DNA of 64,000 nucleotides from Paenibacillus sp. 32352. Its GTDB lineage: Bacteria > Bacillota > Bacilli > Paenibacillales > NBRC-103111. The position numbers and the translations under genes were made by a program. Below the pieces are notes generated by a model. That model saw only the letters and a program-made list of their open reading frames with translations, ran no database searches and was not told where the DNA came from. Shown here one piece after another: positions 49,776 to 59,106 of the stretch (position 1 is the stretch's first letter; each line of letters opens with the position of its first letter). The stretch is taken from the NCBI RefSeq assembly GCF_002042965.1, contig NZ_MZNT01000013.1, forward strand, positions 1 to 64,000. Direction: 5' to 3'.

Positions 49776-51311
49776 TTATTTACCGCCGCTCGCTTTATAG
49801 GATGCGTTATATTCTTCCATGATTTTGGCTCCGCCGTCATCCTGCCATTTTTTGACGGCTGCCTGGAAGCCGGCTTCGTCAATGTTGCCAAGCATAAATT
49901 TGTACGTAGCGTCCTTGATGATGTCTTGCAGTCTCGCGCCTTTTTCGTTGTACGTTTTGGAATCCAGAGGTGTCGTCGGATCCTGGATAGCGAATTTCAC
50001 CGCTTCATTGGACAGATTGACGGCTTTCTCTTGTGCCTTCAGCGTGTACAGCGATGGAAGGATATTGGTGGTGTCCGCCAAAGCTACCGTCAGGTAAGGC
50101 TTTTGCTCTTTTTCCTTCAGCTTCTCATCCTCGCCTGGCTGTACCTTACCGTCTTTCAGCGTGTAGTGTGTGCCCTCTACGCCGTATTTCAACAGGTTAG
50201 CGATTTCCGGATTGAAGAATTTGTCGTAGAACGCCAGGATTTGCTTCAGTTCCTTCTCTGTTTTTACAGCGGATTTAGGGAACACAACCAAAGTTCCGTA
50301 GCCTGGAATCCCCCAAGTGGTCGGTTTGCTGTTGCTTGGGCTTGTAAATTGGTTCAATACATCATATTGAGCTTCTTTTATGTTTTTGGACGTTTTATCC
50401 TGAATCGTCAGCACGTCCTGCATGGAACCGATGTACATACCCGCTTTACCGGTATACATCATGTTTTGCTGGTCGGTTTTACTCGTTACCGGGAAGTCCT
50501 GGTTTATCAGGCCCTCATCGCGAAGCTTCTTAATGAACTTCATCGTATCCATGTAGCCTTTGGTCATGAAATCAGGAACCAGCTTGCCGTCTTGAACGCC
50601 CCAACCGTTCGGAGTTCCGAAGTAAGAAGCTAATGTTTTGAACGAGCCGTAAACCAGATCGTTACGGTCTGCAAGGCCTAACGTTTTACCGCCGCCCGCA
50701 AAGTCAGCTTCCTTGAATTTTTTCAGCATATTGTAAATGTCGTCGGTTGTTTTCGGCTCAGGCAAACCAAGCTTGTCGGCCCAGTCTTTCCGGTAGATAA
50801 CCCCTTGACGCGCGATCGGTCTTTCTTGATACAAGGAGTAGATTTTACCTTCAACCGCCGTATTTTTAAGAACGTCCGGATTCAACTTGCTTAAGTTAGG
50901 ATAGTCCTTCAGATACGGCCCGATTTCCCAGAACTGTCCGTTCTTGATCGCATCGCGGAGCAGCACGAAGGAGGACTGGTTTTTCAGGTAGGCTGCCTGA
51001 GGCAAGGAACCGGTTGCAAAAGCGGCTTGGAATTTCTCGTCATAGGACCCGTCCGGAACCCATTGGAATTCGATTTGGCTGTTCGTCTTCTCCTCCAATA
51101 TTTTCTTTATTTTATCGGAAGGGACTTCAGGTGTAGACAAGTTGGCCATGATCGTAATCTTAAGCGGTCCTTCATTTTGAGCAGCTCCTGAATCTGCCGC
51201 CTGTTTGTTGTCCGTTTTGGCACCGCCGCAGCCTGCCAGGATAGTAGAAAGGGCTAGTACCGTGGCGCAGGCCATACTGGTTCTTTTCACATACTTCGGA
51301 TTCATCTTCAA
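49776..51311 (-). CDS. LplA-like sugar-binding lipoprotein
   Basis: The 511-residue CUT1 binding protein has a lipobox (LAGC, C28). Segments EIGPYLKDYPNLSKLNPDVLK, GKIYSLYQERPIARQGVIYRKDWADKLGL and YMDTMKFIKKLRDEGLINQDF are typical of LplA-type proteins. The TTG start lies 9 bases after GGAGG. It is the first gene of the LplA-LplB-LplC unit. Confidence 0.9.
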   Translation of the reverse strand: MKMNPKYVKRTSMACATVLALSTILAGCGGAKTDNKQAADSGAAQNEGPLKITIMANLSTPEVPSDKIKKILEEKTNSQIEFQWVPDGSYDEKFQAAFATGSLPQAAYLKNQSSFVLLRDAIKNGQFWEIGPYLKDYPNLSKLNPDVLKNTAVEGKIYSLYQERPIARQGVIYRKDWADKLGLPEPKTTDDIYNMLKKFKEADFAGGGKTLGLADRNDLVYGSFKTLASYFGTPNGWGVQDGKLVPDFMTKGYMDTMKFIKKLRDEGLINQDFPVTSKTDQQNMMYTGKAGMYIGSMQDVLTIQDKTSKNIKEAQYDVLNQFTSPSNSKPTTWGIPGYGTLVVFPKSAVKTEKELKQILAFYDKFFNPEIANLLKYGVEGTHYTLKDGKVQPGEDEKLKEKEQKPYLTVALADTTNILPSLYTLKAQEKAVNLSNEAVKFAIQDPTTPLDSKTYNEKGARLQDIIKDATYKFMLGNIDEAGFQAAVKKWQDDGGAKIMEEYNASYKASGGK

Positions 51312-51607
51312 ATGCTTCGACCTCCGTTTGTTTTTCGTTTGTTTTTTTGTATGTTTTCGTTGCTGGAGCTATCATATAACGGGAACCGTCATTACAACTA
51401 CAATCATTGACTCACACCCGCATGAAATCCTTGTTCTATCAAGGTTTCTGGGCATCTCGGGCGAGGCAGGTTAAATTCTGCACATCCCCTAATATGGCTG
51501 TAATTCGGGCATATCGAATGGTATTCATCCTTGCCTAGCGCAAAATAACCCAACAAAGCAGGGCCTTAGCGAAACGGATTCAGTTGCTTTGTGGGGAGAA
51601 CCATTAT
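51312..51607. other. Leader/intergenic region between the two binding-protein genes
   Basis: About 300 bases with AT-rich sequence near the LplA-like start. The promoter of the LplABC unit must lie here but I could not choose one with confidence. No gene or cre site of good quality was seen. Confidence 0.4.
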
Positions 51608-51645
51608 ATCGCAAAAAAAAGACCGTCATCACAGATGACAGCCAA
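51608..51645 (-). terminator. Terminator of the second binding-protein gene
   Basis: On the minus strand, CTGTCATC pairs with GATGACGG and is followed by eight T, just past the stop codon. Confidence 0.8.
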
Positions 51646-51650
51646 AAATA

Positions 51651-53174
51651 CTAGGGATTATGTTTTTTCCGGTACGCTTCGTTAAATTCCTTAATGATAT
51701 CCCCCCCGCCGCGGCTCTCCCATGTCTGAAGCTCATTTTGAAAAGCCGTCAGGTCGATCTTGCCAAGGATATAATTCAGTGTGGCATCGGTGATGATGTC
51801 CGATAAATTGGCTCCCATAAGATCATACGTCTCCGAGGACAACCCTTCCGCAGCATCACGAATCAGCATTTGTTCATTATCCTTAATCAACCGGTTCGCT
51901 TTGAGCACCAAAGGATCCTCCTCATCCTTCACCTTCATCAAATTCGGGTTATGCATCCCCCCGATGACAAGAGAAGTTAAAGGCAGCACCTCCGTGTCAT
52001 GAAGCTGATTCATGGCTGCCGTTACCGTGATTTGCCCCTGAACGAGTTCATAATGCCTTCCTTCGACTCCATATTGAAGCAGGCTGCTGATCTCCGCTCC
52101 CATGCTGCGATCAAAAAAAGCAAGAATATGCCGCAGCTCCTCCTCGTTCTTGATGGCTTTCTTCGAGAACAGGAACATCCCGCTGTAGCCCGGATTGGAC
52201 CATACTCCTTCGCCCTTCGGACCGCGAATCCGGTTGATCAGGGTCAGCTCGGCGTTCGGATCAAACTTCCTCAGCTCATTTTGCAGACGAGGTGCGTCCG
52301 CCATGCTGCCGATATAGCCTCCCGCTTTCCCGTTGATCAGCATATATCGCTGAATTTGCTTGCTGGTTACGGCGAAATCCTTATTGATCATATTTTCGCT
52401 GACAAGCCTTTTCATGAAATTCATCGTATCGAGGTATTCCTTCGTTTGAAAATCCGGAACCAGGGTCCCGTCCTGCAGTCCCCAATTATTCGGAGTTCCA
52501 AAATAGGAGCTTAAGGTTTTGAATGCTCCGTAAGTAAGATCTCCACGATCTGCAATGCCTATCGTATCATGGAGCCCGTTCCCGTCCGGGTCCCGATCCG
52601 TGAACTGCTTCAGCACCTGGTACAGCTCCTCGATAGTCGCCGGCTCCTTCAGATGCAGCCGCTCAAGCCAATCCTTCCGCAAAATAACCCCCTGCCGCGA
52701 AGCAGGCCTTTCCGTATATAAAGCATAGATTTTACCTTGAACACTTGATTCGTTAAGGATACTCTTGCTCAACGTTTTTAAATTCGGATAAAACTCCAGG
52801 TAAGGGCCGATTTCCCAGAACATGCCGGAACGGATCGCATTTTTGACGTACATATAGTCCGATTGGTTCACATAAGTCACTTGCTTTAAGGAGTTCGTTT
52901 GCAGTGCGTTTATCATTTTTTCCTTATAATTGTCATTAGGAATCCAGTCCAATTCGAGCTTCGCCTGGGCGGCCTGCTCTATCACCCGAAGCATCTCCTG
53001 CGGGGGAGCCTGATTCTGATGCAGGGGCACCATGATGCCTATAGGCTTAGTGCTAATGTCTTGGGTGCCTGGCTGCTGTTCCTTCGGCATGCAACCGTTC
53101 CATAGGAAAGCCATTAATGCGAAAGCGATTACAACTAAAATCGACTTTGTTCTGCTTTTTATACGCATAACCAT
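51651..53174 (-). CDS. Second, diverged LplA-like binding lipoprotein
   Basis: The 507-residue paralogue of the neighbouring binding protein has a lipobox-like WNGC (C28). It keeps WEIGPYLEFYPNLKTLSKSIL, GKIYALYTERPASRQGVILRKDWLERL and YLDTMNFMKRLVSENMINKDF. It has no permease of its own and is followed by a terminator, so it may act as an extra receptor or as ligand sensor for the divergent membrane regulator (53303-55624). Confidence 0.85.
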   Translation of the reverse strand: MVMRIKSRTKSILVVIAFALMAFLWNGCMPKEQQPGTQDISTKPIGIMVPLHQNQAPPQEMLRVIEQAAQAKLELDWIPNDNYKEKMINALQTNSLKQVTYVNQSDYMYVKNAIRSGMFWEIGPYLEFYPNLKTLSKSILNESSVQGKIYALYTERPASRQGVILRKDWLERLHLKEPATIEELYQVLKQFTDRDPDGNGLHDTIGIADRGDLTYGAFKTLSSYFGTPNNWGLQDGTLVPDFQTKEYLDTMNFMKRLVSENMINKDFAVTSKQIQRYMLINGKAGGYIGSMADAPRLQNELRKFDPNAELTLINRIRGPKGEGVWSNPGYSGMFLFSKKAIKNEEELRHILAFFDRSMGAEISSLLQYGVEGRHYELVQGQITVTAAMNQLHDTEVLPLTSLVIGGMHNPNLMKVKDEEDPLVLKANRLIKDNEQMLIRDAAEGLSSETYDLMGANLSDIITDATLNYILGKIDLTAFQNELQTWESRGGGDIIKEFNEAYRKKHNP

Positions 53175-53302
53175 GCTATCCTCCCCGCGTTACTCCTGAT
53201 TTCATTATACACGATTGCCGATTTGTATGAAATCATTGCTCCATTGGAGTTCCATTGGTAAGATAGAATCGTCATCCCATGTCGAAAGGAGGAGGATGCA
53301 GG

Positions 53303-55624
53303 ATGCATAGATTCAGCTATTTAACCAGACTCATTTTATTCGGATGCATCTTGTGCACCGTTCCCGTCATCTTTATTGGCATCGTTTCCAATCTGCAATC
53401 CTCCAACGAAATTCAAAAGCAGGTCAACCGCGGGCAAATTCAGCTGCTGACCCAAATGAATTCCAATGTCGAGCAGGTACTAAGAACTATTAACCACGCC
53501 TTCGATCAGCTGGTGAACTCCCCCGTTATGGCCAAAGTATTAAATGAGCCTTTTACGACGGACGATTTCATGCTGTACAAGGATCTACGCAAGGAAATCA
53601 GCAATACCCAGTCGTTCTATACGAAGGTCGAAGATGTCGTCATCATCAATATCAAGCAAAACTGGATGATTAAAAATTCCGGCTTCTATACGTTCAGCAA
53701 TTATTTGCATCATTTTCAGCTCCTCAATCAGATGCTGCTTCCCAATTCCTTCTCGTGGGTGTTAAACCCGAGCATCTGGTTTTATAGTGAGGAAAAAGCA
53801 AACGCTGCCACTTGCCCTTATACAATCAGTCTTGTCAAAAAGCTTCCGGACCAAAGCTCGGATAAATTCGGCCTGGCCTTTACGAACCTGACCACCTGCA
53901 GCTTGGCGGAGATGTTAAATTATGTTCCGAGGGAATCGGAAACCGTTATCATTCTGGATGATCAGGAGCGCATTCTGTATCACTCCGATCCTTCTATGAT
54001 AGGCAAGTACGCCATTAATACGGAGTTCATCAAGGATCCGTCCATATTCTCGCAGCCTTCGGGACAATTCCAAACGGAAGTGAACCACAAAAAATATACG
54101 GCCACGTATCTGCGCTCGAGCTATAATAACTGGATTTATTTATCCATTATCTCCATCGACAGCCTGACGCGGGATTCCAAGCAGATCGGCCGATATACGC
54201 TAGCGGTTTGTCTTATCATCGTTGCCGTATTTCTTATCATCGCATGGCTTCTGTCGAGACAGATGTATAACCCTATCGAACGGCTCATGAGAGAAGTAGG
54301 AGGCAAGCTTCCGAACGGCGGCAGGCTCCGCAATAATGAATTCGATATTATCAGCCACCAGGTCCAGGATTTGTTCCGCTCCAAAACACAGCTTGAAAAA
54401 GAAGCGCAGCAGCATCTCCAGCAGGCTCTCGCCTATTTTCTGATCAAAATGTTCCAGGGGAAGGTGCGCCGGGCGGAGCTTACGGAAAAAATGGAGCTGT
54501 TCGGGCTCAGCGAAAAGCTTAATGAATGGCAGGCATCCGCGGTCATCACGCTGCAGATCGATACGCTGGAGCATACGCGCTACGGCAAAGAGGACCTGGA
54601 GCTGCTCTTGTTCGCCATCAACAACATTATTGAAGAAATCATTCCTGCCGATGTCCGCTTTCCGCCGGTATTCATCGAACAGACCCAGGTGACGATGATC
54701 GGAAGCAAGAACCAGTCGCTGGAGGAGTTCAACAGCTTCATGTACTCCTTGACCGAATCGATTCAGCAGACGGTTCAGCACGTTCTCGGCTTGCAAATCA
54801 GCATCGGTATCAGCCTGCCGTTCGATGATCCGAAAAAGGCGTCTGTCGCTTATCGTGAAGGCTTGGAAGCATTGAAGCAGCGCATCCACTTGGGCGGCCA
54901 GGTCATTATTTCTTACGCCAACATCAACGAAGGCAAGCATCAGCTGCATCTGGACTATCCTTTTTTAACCGAAAGCGATCTTCTTGACGCTATCCTGCTG
55001 GCCGACGAGGAGAATGCCAAGCATCACCTGTCCCAGTTCATGAGAACCATCTTCAAGCATGAAATGACGCCGCAAGAGTATCAAATATCCATGGTTCGCC
55101 TGTTCACCAGCCTGATCGTCGCGATGCAGGAATCCGGCGTAACCTTGAATCAGCTGAAGCAAGGAGACGGGGACGTCTCCCTCTACGAGGAGTTAAATCG
55201 GCTGCAAATGACGACCGAAATCCAGGACTGGTTCTGGACCCGCATCATTTCACCGCTGATTTCGATATACCGCGACCGCCAAAATTCACAATACCACAGC
55301 ATTTCGGAAAAAATTATCGATATGATTCACAAGCATTACGACACCGATCTGACGATTGAGGAATGCGCATCGCAGCTGCACTATAACGCCAACTATTTGA
55401 GCGGGATTTTCCGCAAGGAGACCAACACGACCTTCAGCGACTATTTATCCGCTTACCGGTTTACCATTGCGAAGAGATGGCTGACGGAGACGGATATGAC
55501 CATCAAGGAAATATCGGAAAAGCTGCGCTACATGAATTCGCAAAATTTTATCCGCTCCTTCCGAAAGGTCGAAGGCATGACGCCGGGGCAATACCGCGAA
55601 TCCTTCCGCAAAAGGGGACACTAA
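53303..55624 (+). CDS. Membrane AraC-family regulator with extracytosolic sensor
   Basis: The 773-residue protein has a TM near the N-terminus (about 10-28), an outside sensor region (about 30-285, Cache-like), a second TM (about 292-312, YTLAVCLIIVAVFLIIAWLL) and a cytosolic linker. A C-terminal AraC double HTH follows (about 670-770, IDMIHKHYDTDLTIEECASQLHYNANYLSGIFRKET... MNSQNFIRSFRKVEGMTPGQY). The ATG at 53303 follows AAGGAGGAGG. Such YesN/LplR-type regulators control adjacent sugar ABC genes. It is divergent from the second binding-protein gene. Confidence 0.9.
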   Translation: MHRFSYLTRLILFGCILCTVPVIFIGIVSNLQSSNEIQKQVNRGQIQLLTQMNSNVEQVLRTINHAFDQLVNSPVMAKVLNEPFTTDDFMLYKDLRKEISNTQSFYTKVEDVVIINIKQNWMIKNSGFYTFSNYLHHFQLLNQMLLPNSFSWVLNPSIWFYSEEKANAATCPYTISLVKKLPDQSSDKFGLAFTNLTTCSLAEMLNYVPRESETVIILDDQERILYHSDPSMIGKYAINTEFIKDPSIFSQPSGQFQTEVNHKKYTATYLRSSYNNWIYLSIISIDSLTRDSKQIGRYTLAVCLIIVAVFLIIAWLLSRQMYNPIERLMREVGGKLPNGGRLRNNEFDIISHQVQDLFRSKTQLEKEAQQHLQQALAYFLIKMFQGKVRRAELTEKMELFGLSEKLNEWQASAVITLQIDTLEHTRYGKEDLELLLFAINNIIEEIIPADVRFPPVFIEQTQVTMIGSKNQSLEEFNSFMYSLTESIQQTVQHVLGLQISIGISLPFDDPKKASVAYREGLEALKQRIHLGGQVIISYANINEGKHQLHLDYPFLTESDLLDAILLADEENAKHHLSQFMRTIFKHEMTPQEYQISMVRLFTSLIVAMQESGVTLNQLKQGDGDVSLYEELNRLQMTTEIQDWFWTRIISPLISIYRDRQNSQYHSISEKIIDMIHKHYDTDLTIEECASQLHYNANYLSGIFRKETNTTFSDYLSAYRFTIAKRWLTETDMTIKEISEKLRYMNSQNFIRSFRKVEGMTPGQYRESFRKRGH

Positions 55625-55625
55625 G

Positions 55626-56372
55626 CTAGTCCGGGCCAAATCCCGGACTTTGCTTTTTCAGCCTGAGGGTATAATCGGAATCGTTCCCAGACAGCACTTC
55701 ATAATAGTTGCGGATCGTGTGATTGCTCATAATTGTGGAACGGTTGAACCGGATTCGATACAGCCCTTTGACATGGCTGTATTCCGCTCCCTTCAACGAA
55801 GGGGGCAGCACCGGAACGAGATCGGAGCTGTTCACGATTCGGACGGAGCGGCGAATGTGGCGGGAGAATGCGGCAGCGAAGGCAGCGTTCCCTACCTTAG
55901 GCGAACCGAAGGTAAGGAGCAGCGGATCGCTGAACCTGGTATTCACCGCGACATCCAAGGCACACAGCGTGGCAATGGCCCCGCCCAGGCTATGGCCAGC
56001 GATCCATATTTCTTTGCCCGGCGATACGCCGCGAAGATGAGCCAGCACCTGTGCTCTTATGGACCGGCCATACGTTCGTGCAAATCCCCGGTGGACCCGT
56101 CCGCCCGAAGACATGTAGGGGAATGCGACTTGAGCCGTGTCCGTATCGGCCAGCAGCTCGGAGATCGTCTCCGTCCCCCGGAATACTAGGATCACCGTGC
56201 TCTTCGATTGAAGAATCATCCCTGCGTACGGATTTTGCCGGCTTCCTAACACCTTTGCCAAATGAAACCCTCTTGGCGTTACGCAGCGTCCGTTATTTTT
56301 GTACTGCTCTACCGCTTGATACACGGCGGCAGCCAGGAAAATCGCCTTGTCCGTCATCCATTTACCGCCCAT
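55626..56372 (-). CDS. Class 3 lipase-like alpha/beta hydrolase
   Basis: The 248-residue protein has the nucleophile elbow GHSLGG (S128), D184 (NSSDLVP) and H218 (SNHTIRN), a complete triad for a lipase class 3 fold. ILVFRGTETISELLADTDTAQV contains the oxyanion region. No signal peptide is seen, so the substrate may be intracellular. Stop codons of this gene and the AraC-type gene are separated by 1 base. Confidence 0.85.
   Translation of the reverse strand: MGGKWMTDKAIFLAAAVYQAVEQYKNNGRCVTPRGFHLAKVLGSRQNPYAGMILQSKSTVILVFRGTETISELLADTDTAQVAFPYMSSGGRVHRGFARTYGRSIRAQVLAHLRGVSPGKEIWIAGHSLGGAIATLCALDVAVNTRFSDPLLLTFGSPKVGNAAFAAAFSRHIRRSVRIVNSSDLVPVLPPSLKGAEYSHVKGLYRIRFNRSTIMSNHTIRNYYEVLSGNDSDYTLRLKKQSPGFGPD
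55628..55665 (+). terminator. Terminator of the AraC-type gene, inside the lipase coding region
   Basis: GTCCGGG pairs with CCCGGAC and is followed by TTTGCTTTTTC. It starts 4 bases after the AraC-type stop codon and overlaps the 3' end of the convergent lipase gene. Confidence 0.75.
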
Positions 56373-56494
56373 ACCTATCCCTCCCTTGAGTAAGACTGCT
56401 TGTATAGCATTTTATTCAAGGACAAGAAAAAGCTCCTCGGCTACCGCCGCGAACGGCGTAACCGGGGAGCTTGTATGTATGGCATATCGTTTGT

Positions 56495-57130
56495 TTATAC
56501 GTACGGATTGTTTTCCTTCTCATAGCCGATCGTCGTCTTGACGCCATGGCCCGGGTAGACGATGGTATCGTCCGGCAGCTCGAACAGCTTCAGATGGATG
56601 GAATCCATCAGCTCCTCCGTTCGCCCGCCCGGCAGATCGGTACGGCCTACGGACAGCCTAAACAGCACGTCGCCGCCAAACAAGTGCGGTCCGATAAGGA
56701 AGCTTACACTGCCCGGTGAATGGCCAGGGGTATGCATAACCTTGATTTCGAGCCCGAGCAGCTTCAATACTTGCCCTTCATCCAGCGCATACTCGGCAGG
56801 CTCCGTTACAATCGGGCCGCCAAGCTCTGGCCATCTGGAGGAGCCGTTGTTCTTCGGATTGGTCAGCCAATCCGCCTCGGCATCGTGCAAATAAACCGGA
56901 CATCCCTTCAGCTTCCGAATCTCATCCACGCCGCCGATATGGTCAAAATGAGCATGTGTCAGCAGAATAGCCTCGATCTGCAAGCCTTCAATCCGCTTGA
57001 TCAGGGGCTTGGGATTCATCCCGGGATCAATAATGATGCCTTTGCCCTCCTCCGGCCTCGACAGCAAGTATGCGTTGGTGCCAAGGGGTCCCAAGGAGAA
57101 CGCTTCGATCTTCAATCCTTCTAAGCTCAT
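56495..57130 (-). CDS. Metallo-beta-lactamase-fold hydrolase (glyoxalase II-like)
   Basis: The 211-residue protein has the MBL motif HAHFDH (59-64), a second His (HTPGHSPGS), the Asp in FGGDVLF and the last His (YPGHG). It lacks the C-terminal helical domain of true glyoxalase II, so it is probably a generic thioester or sulfur-carrier hydrolase of the YqgX/ycbL type. It lies next to a thioredoxin-like gene. Confidence 0.88.
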   Translation of the reverse strand: MSLEGLKIEAFSLGPLGTNAYLLSRPEEGKGIIIDPGMNPKPLIKRIEGLQIEAILLTHAHFDHIGGVDEIRKLKGCPVYLHDAEADWLTNPKNNGSSRWPELGGPIVTEPAEYALDEGQVLKLLGLEIKVMHTPGHSPGSVSFLIGPHLFGGDVLFRLSVGRTDLPGGRTEELMDSIHLKLFELPDDTIVYPGHGVKTTIGYEKENNPYV

Positions 57131-57143
57131 CCGTCACTCCACC

Positions 57144-57710
57144 TTAAAATGTTGAAAGAAGGTCGCGCAATTCCTTGACGATAACGGCATGATAGCCTGT
57201 GCCTTCCCCATATTCACGTGCCATTTCCTGGCGCGCCATTTTAATTTTCTCATCATAATCCGGCGCGTTGCGATCCGGGTTCTCTTGCTTGAACTTCGTC
57301 ATGACCGCTTGAACGTTGCTAGGACGAGGTCCCCAATGTCCGAGCACATGACCGCTGAAATCGGTGAAAATTACAATCGGAATCGCTTCGCCGCCGCCGG
57401 TCAAAAACTGGGCCATGACATCCGGATGTTCTTCCTTAATAAGTACTTCTACCGGAATACCCGAATTTTCTAGCGCGCGGAATACAACGGGCACGTTGCG
57501 CACCACATCGCCGCACCAGTCGGCCATGAGGATCAGACAGCGAAGGTCGTCGCGGTTATTCAGCGAGTCGAAGAACTCCTTGTCGTCCTCGTTTTGCCAA
57601 GCAAAGCTGTCATACCATTCCATAAATTTCTCCTGGTTCTTCGTCATCCCGTCGATGAACTGCTGCGGCGTCAAGCCGGTACGGAGCTTATGGGACAAAT
57701 TTTTACTCAT
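57144..57710 (-). CDS. Thioredoxin-like protein with single-cysteine active site
   Basis: The 188-residue protein resembles the thioredoxin-fold group found in Bacillota. The CxxC site reads WCGDV (C66, V69), so only one redox cysteine remains; cis-Pro is in AIPIVIFTD. It may act as a monothiol reductase or a binding protein. It lies 13 bases before the MBL gene start on the same strand, so the two may be cotranscribed. Confidence 0.8.
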   Translation of the reverse strand: MSKNLSHKLRTGLTPQQFIDGMTKNQEKFMEWYDSFAWQNEDDKEFFDSLNNRDDLRCLILMADWCGDVVRNVPVVFRALENSGIPVEVLIKEEHPDVMAQFLTGGGEAIPIVIFTDFSGHVLGHWGPRPSNVQAVMTKFKQENPDRNAPDYDEKIKMARQEMAREYGEGTGYHAVIVKELRDLLSTF

Positions 57711-57778
57711 AGCATAAAGCCCTCCTTATGGGTTGGTATACTTTTCATTTTATATAAAAAAGAGAGGCTAGGCAATAA

Positions 57779-57805
57779 AGCCCCGCTTCGAATGGAAGCG
57801 GGGCT
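57779..57805. terminator. Terminator after the DedA-NERD gene
   Basis: AGCCCCGCTTC pairs with GAAGCGGGGCT; on the minus strand TTTATTG follows. Confidence 0.7.
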
Positions 57806-57809
57806 GCAT

Positions 57810-58904
57810 CTATTTGCTGCTGTGGCTGTTTTCTTTAATAAGCTGCTCAATCCTTGTTACTTCCGAGGCTGTAAGCAGCGACTTCTTCGATTTATGTGTT
57901 TTGATCAGGTGCGCCAGTCTATCTAGCTTTACCGTAGCGAAGGCCGGGCTTTTGCCGACAATATGAGAGTTCGGATGCGTGAAGCAAAGCACACCGACCA
58001 GCTCCGGATTCAGCTTCGCCGAGCGGAACAGCTCCTTGAGTATATGCTCATGACGGTACAGCTGAGCAGTCGGGTCGGCGGAATGCCCTTCCTTGCTGCG
58101 CTCTACGCCCTGCGAGGTAAACACAATCTCGCCTGACCAATGTTTGGAGTCAATATGGAAGACTCCGTTCGGGCCGATCACGATGTGATCGAACTCCTGG
58201 GAGCTCCCGCCTGCCCGCACATGCCGGCTGTTCAGCACACGGTACTCGCTCCCGATATATTTAAGCTGATGAGCCGTGCTCTTCTCCCCTTCGTCGCCGT
58301 ACTTGGGCTCGCTTTTTTTGCGCCGCAGCAGCTTGAACAGCACATAAAGTACCGTCAATGCGACCGAACCGATAATAAGAGGCGTCGTATATTTAGAAGC
58401 GTACTCATCGATATGCTCCCAATTCGAGCCGAGGGTGTTGCCCAAATAGACGAACAGGACCGCCCACGGTATCGTACCCAGCAAGGTATAAAACAGGAAT
58501 TTCATCATAGGCATGCGAGCCATCCCCGCAGGAATGGAGATCGCCTGTCTTACGACAGGAATGAACCGGGCCGTGAACACCATTCCCGCACCGTATCTAT
58601 TAAACCAGTCTTCTGCAATATTAATATAGCGCATTTTCAGATGAATATATTTGCCGTATTTCTCTATAAACGGTCTTCCGCCGTATCGGCCGATCCAATA
58701 CAAGAACACTTGCTGAATAAGACAGCCCAGCGTACCAAAAATGATGGCACCCAGAAAAGAAACGCTTCCCTGTGATACGAGATACCCCCCGTAAGAGAGC
58801 ACAATTTCACTAGGGATGACTTCAAGCATCAATCCAATCAGTATTCCCCATACGCCTAAATCCTGAATAAACATTAACGCACTGTGAATCAGATCCTTTA
58901 ACAT
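57810..58904 (-). CDS. DedA membrane domain fused to a NERD nuclease-related domain
   Basis: The 364-residue protein begins with a complete DedA/VTT domain (about 1-190, EVIPSEIVLSYGGYLVSQG, GRYGGRPFIEKYG, ARFIPVVRQAISIPAGMARMP). A TM and basic linker lead to a NERD domain (about 215-320). The PD-(D/E)xK-like residues are E237/D239 (QEFDHIVIGPNGVFHI), D252 and K254 (DSKHW). NERD domains are found in nucleic-acid-related proteins; DedA moves lipids. The ATG at 58904 follows GGCTGGAGAAGA. An in-frame upstream ATG at 58955 is less likely. The joined function is unknown. Confidence 0.88.
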   Translation of the reverse strand: MLKDLIHSALMFIQDLGVWGILIGLMLEVIPSEIVLSYGGYLVSQGSVSFLGAIIFGTLGCLIQQVFLYWIGRYGGRPFIEKYGKYIHLKMRYINIAEDWFNRYGAGMVFTARFIPVVRQAISIPAGMARMPMMKFLFYTLLGTIPWAVLFVYLGNTLGSNWEHIDEYASKYTTPLIIGSVALTVLYVLFKLLRRKKSEPKYGDEGEKSTAHQLKYIGSEYRVLNSRHVRAGGSSQEFDHIVIGPNGVFHIDSKHWSGEIVFTSQGVERSKEGHSADPTAQLYRHEHILKELFRSAKLNPELVGVLCFTHPNSHIVGKSPAFATVKLDRLAHLIKTHKSKKSLLTASEVTRIEQLIKENSHSSK

Positions 58905-59106
58905 TCTTCTCCAGCCTCTTCCTCTCATTTTCGGGCAAGCCCGACTTGTCTCCAATCTATCCTATTCTATCACAAAGCTGTTCATTCATTCCAACCAACT
59001 GGCCGGCATGAAGAGACAAGCCGAAGCATACATTTAGTACAAACTAGGGAAGGCGCGAAAGCGGAGTAAGGCACTGGGCTTACTGAGGCGCCGCAAGAAG
59101 GCAGGG

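Noticed and set aside
49743..50633. Plus-strand ORF of 296 codons
   Set aside because: Antisense to the LplA-like gene; Phe/Val/Arg-rich and without a domain or ribosome site.
51560..51600. Possible catabolite-responsive element (GCGAAACGGATTCA)
   Set aside because: Too many mismatches to the cre consensus, and it does not overlap a promoter I can support.
54200..54949. Minus-strand ORF of 249 codons inside the AraC-type gene
   Set aside because: Shadow of the regulator; no ribosome site.
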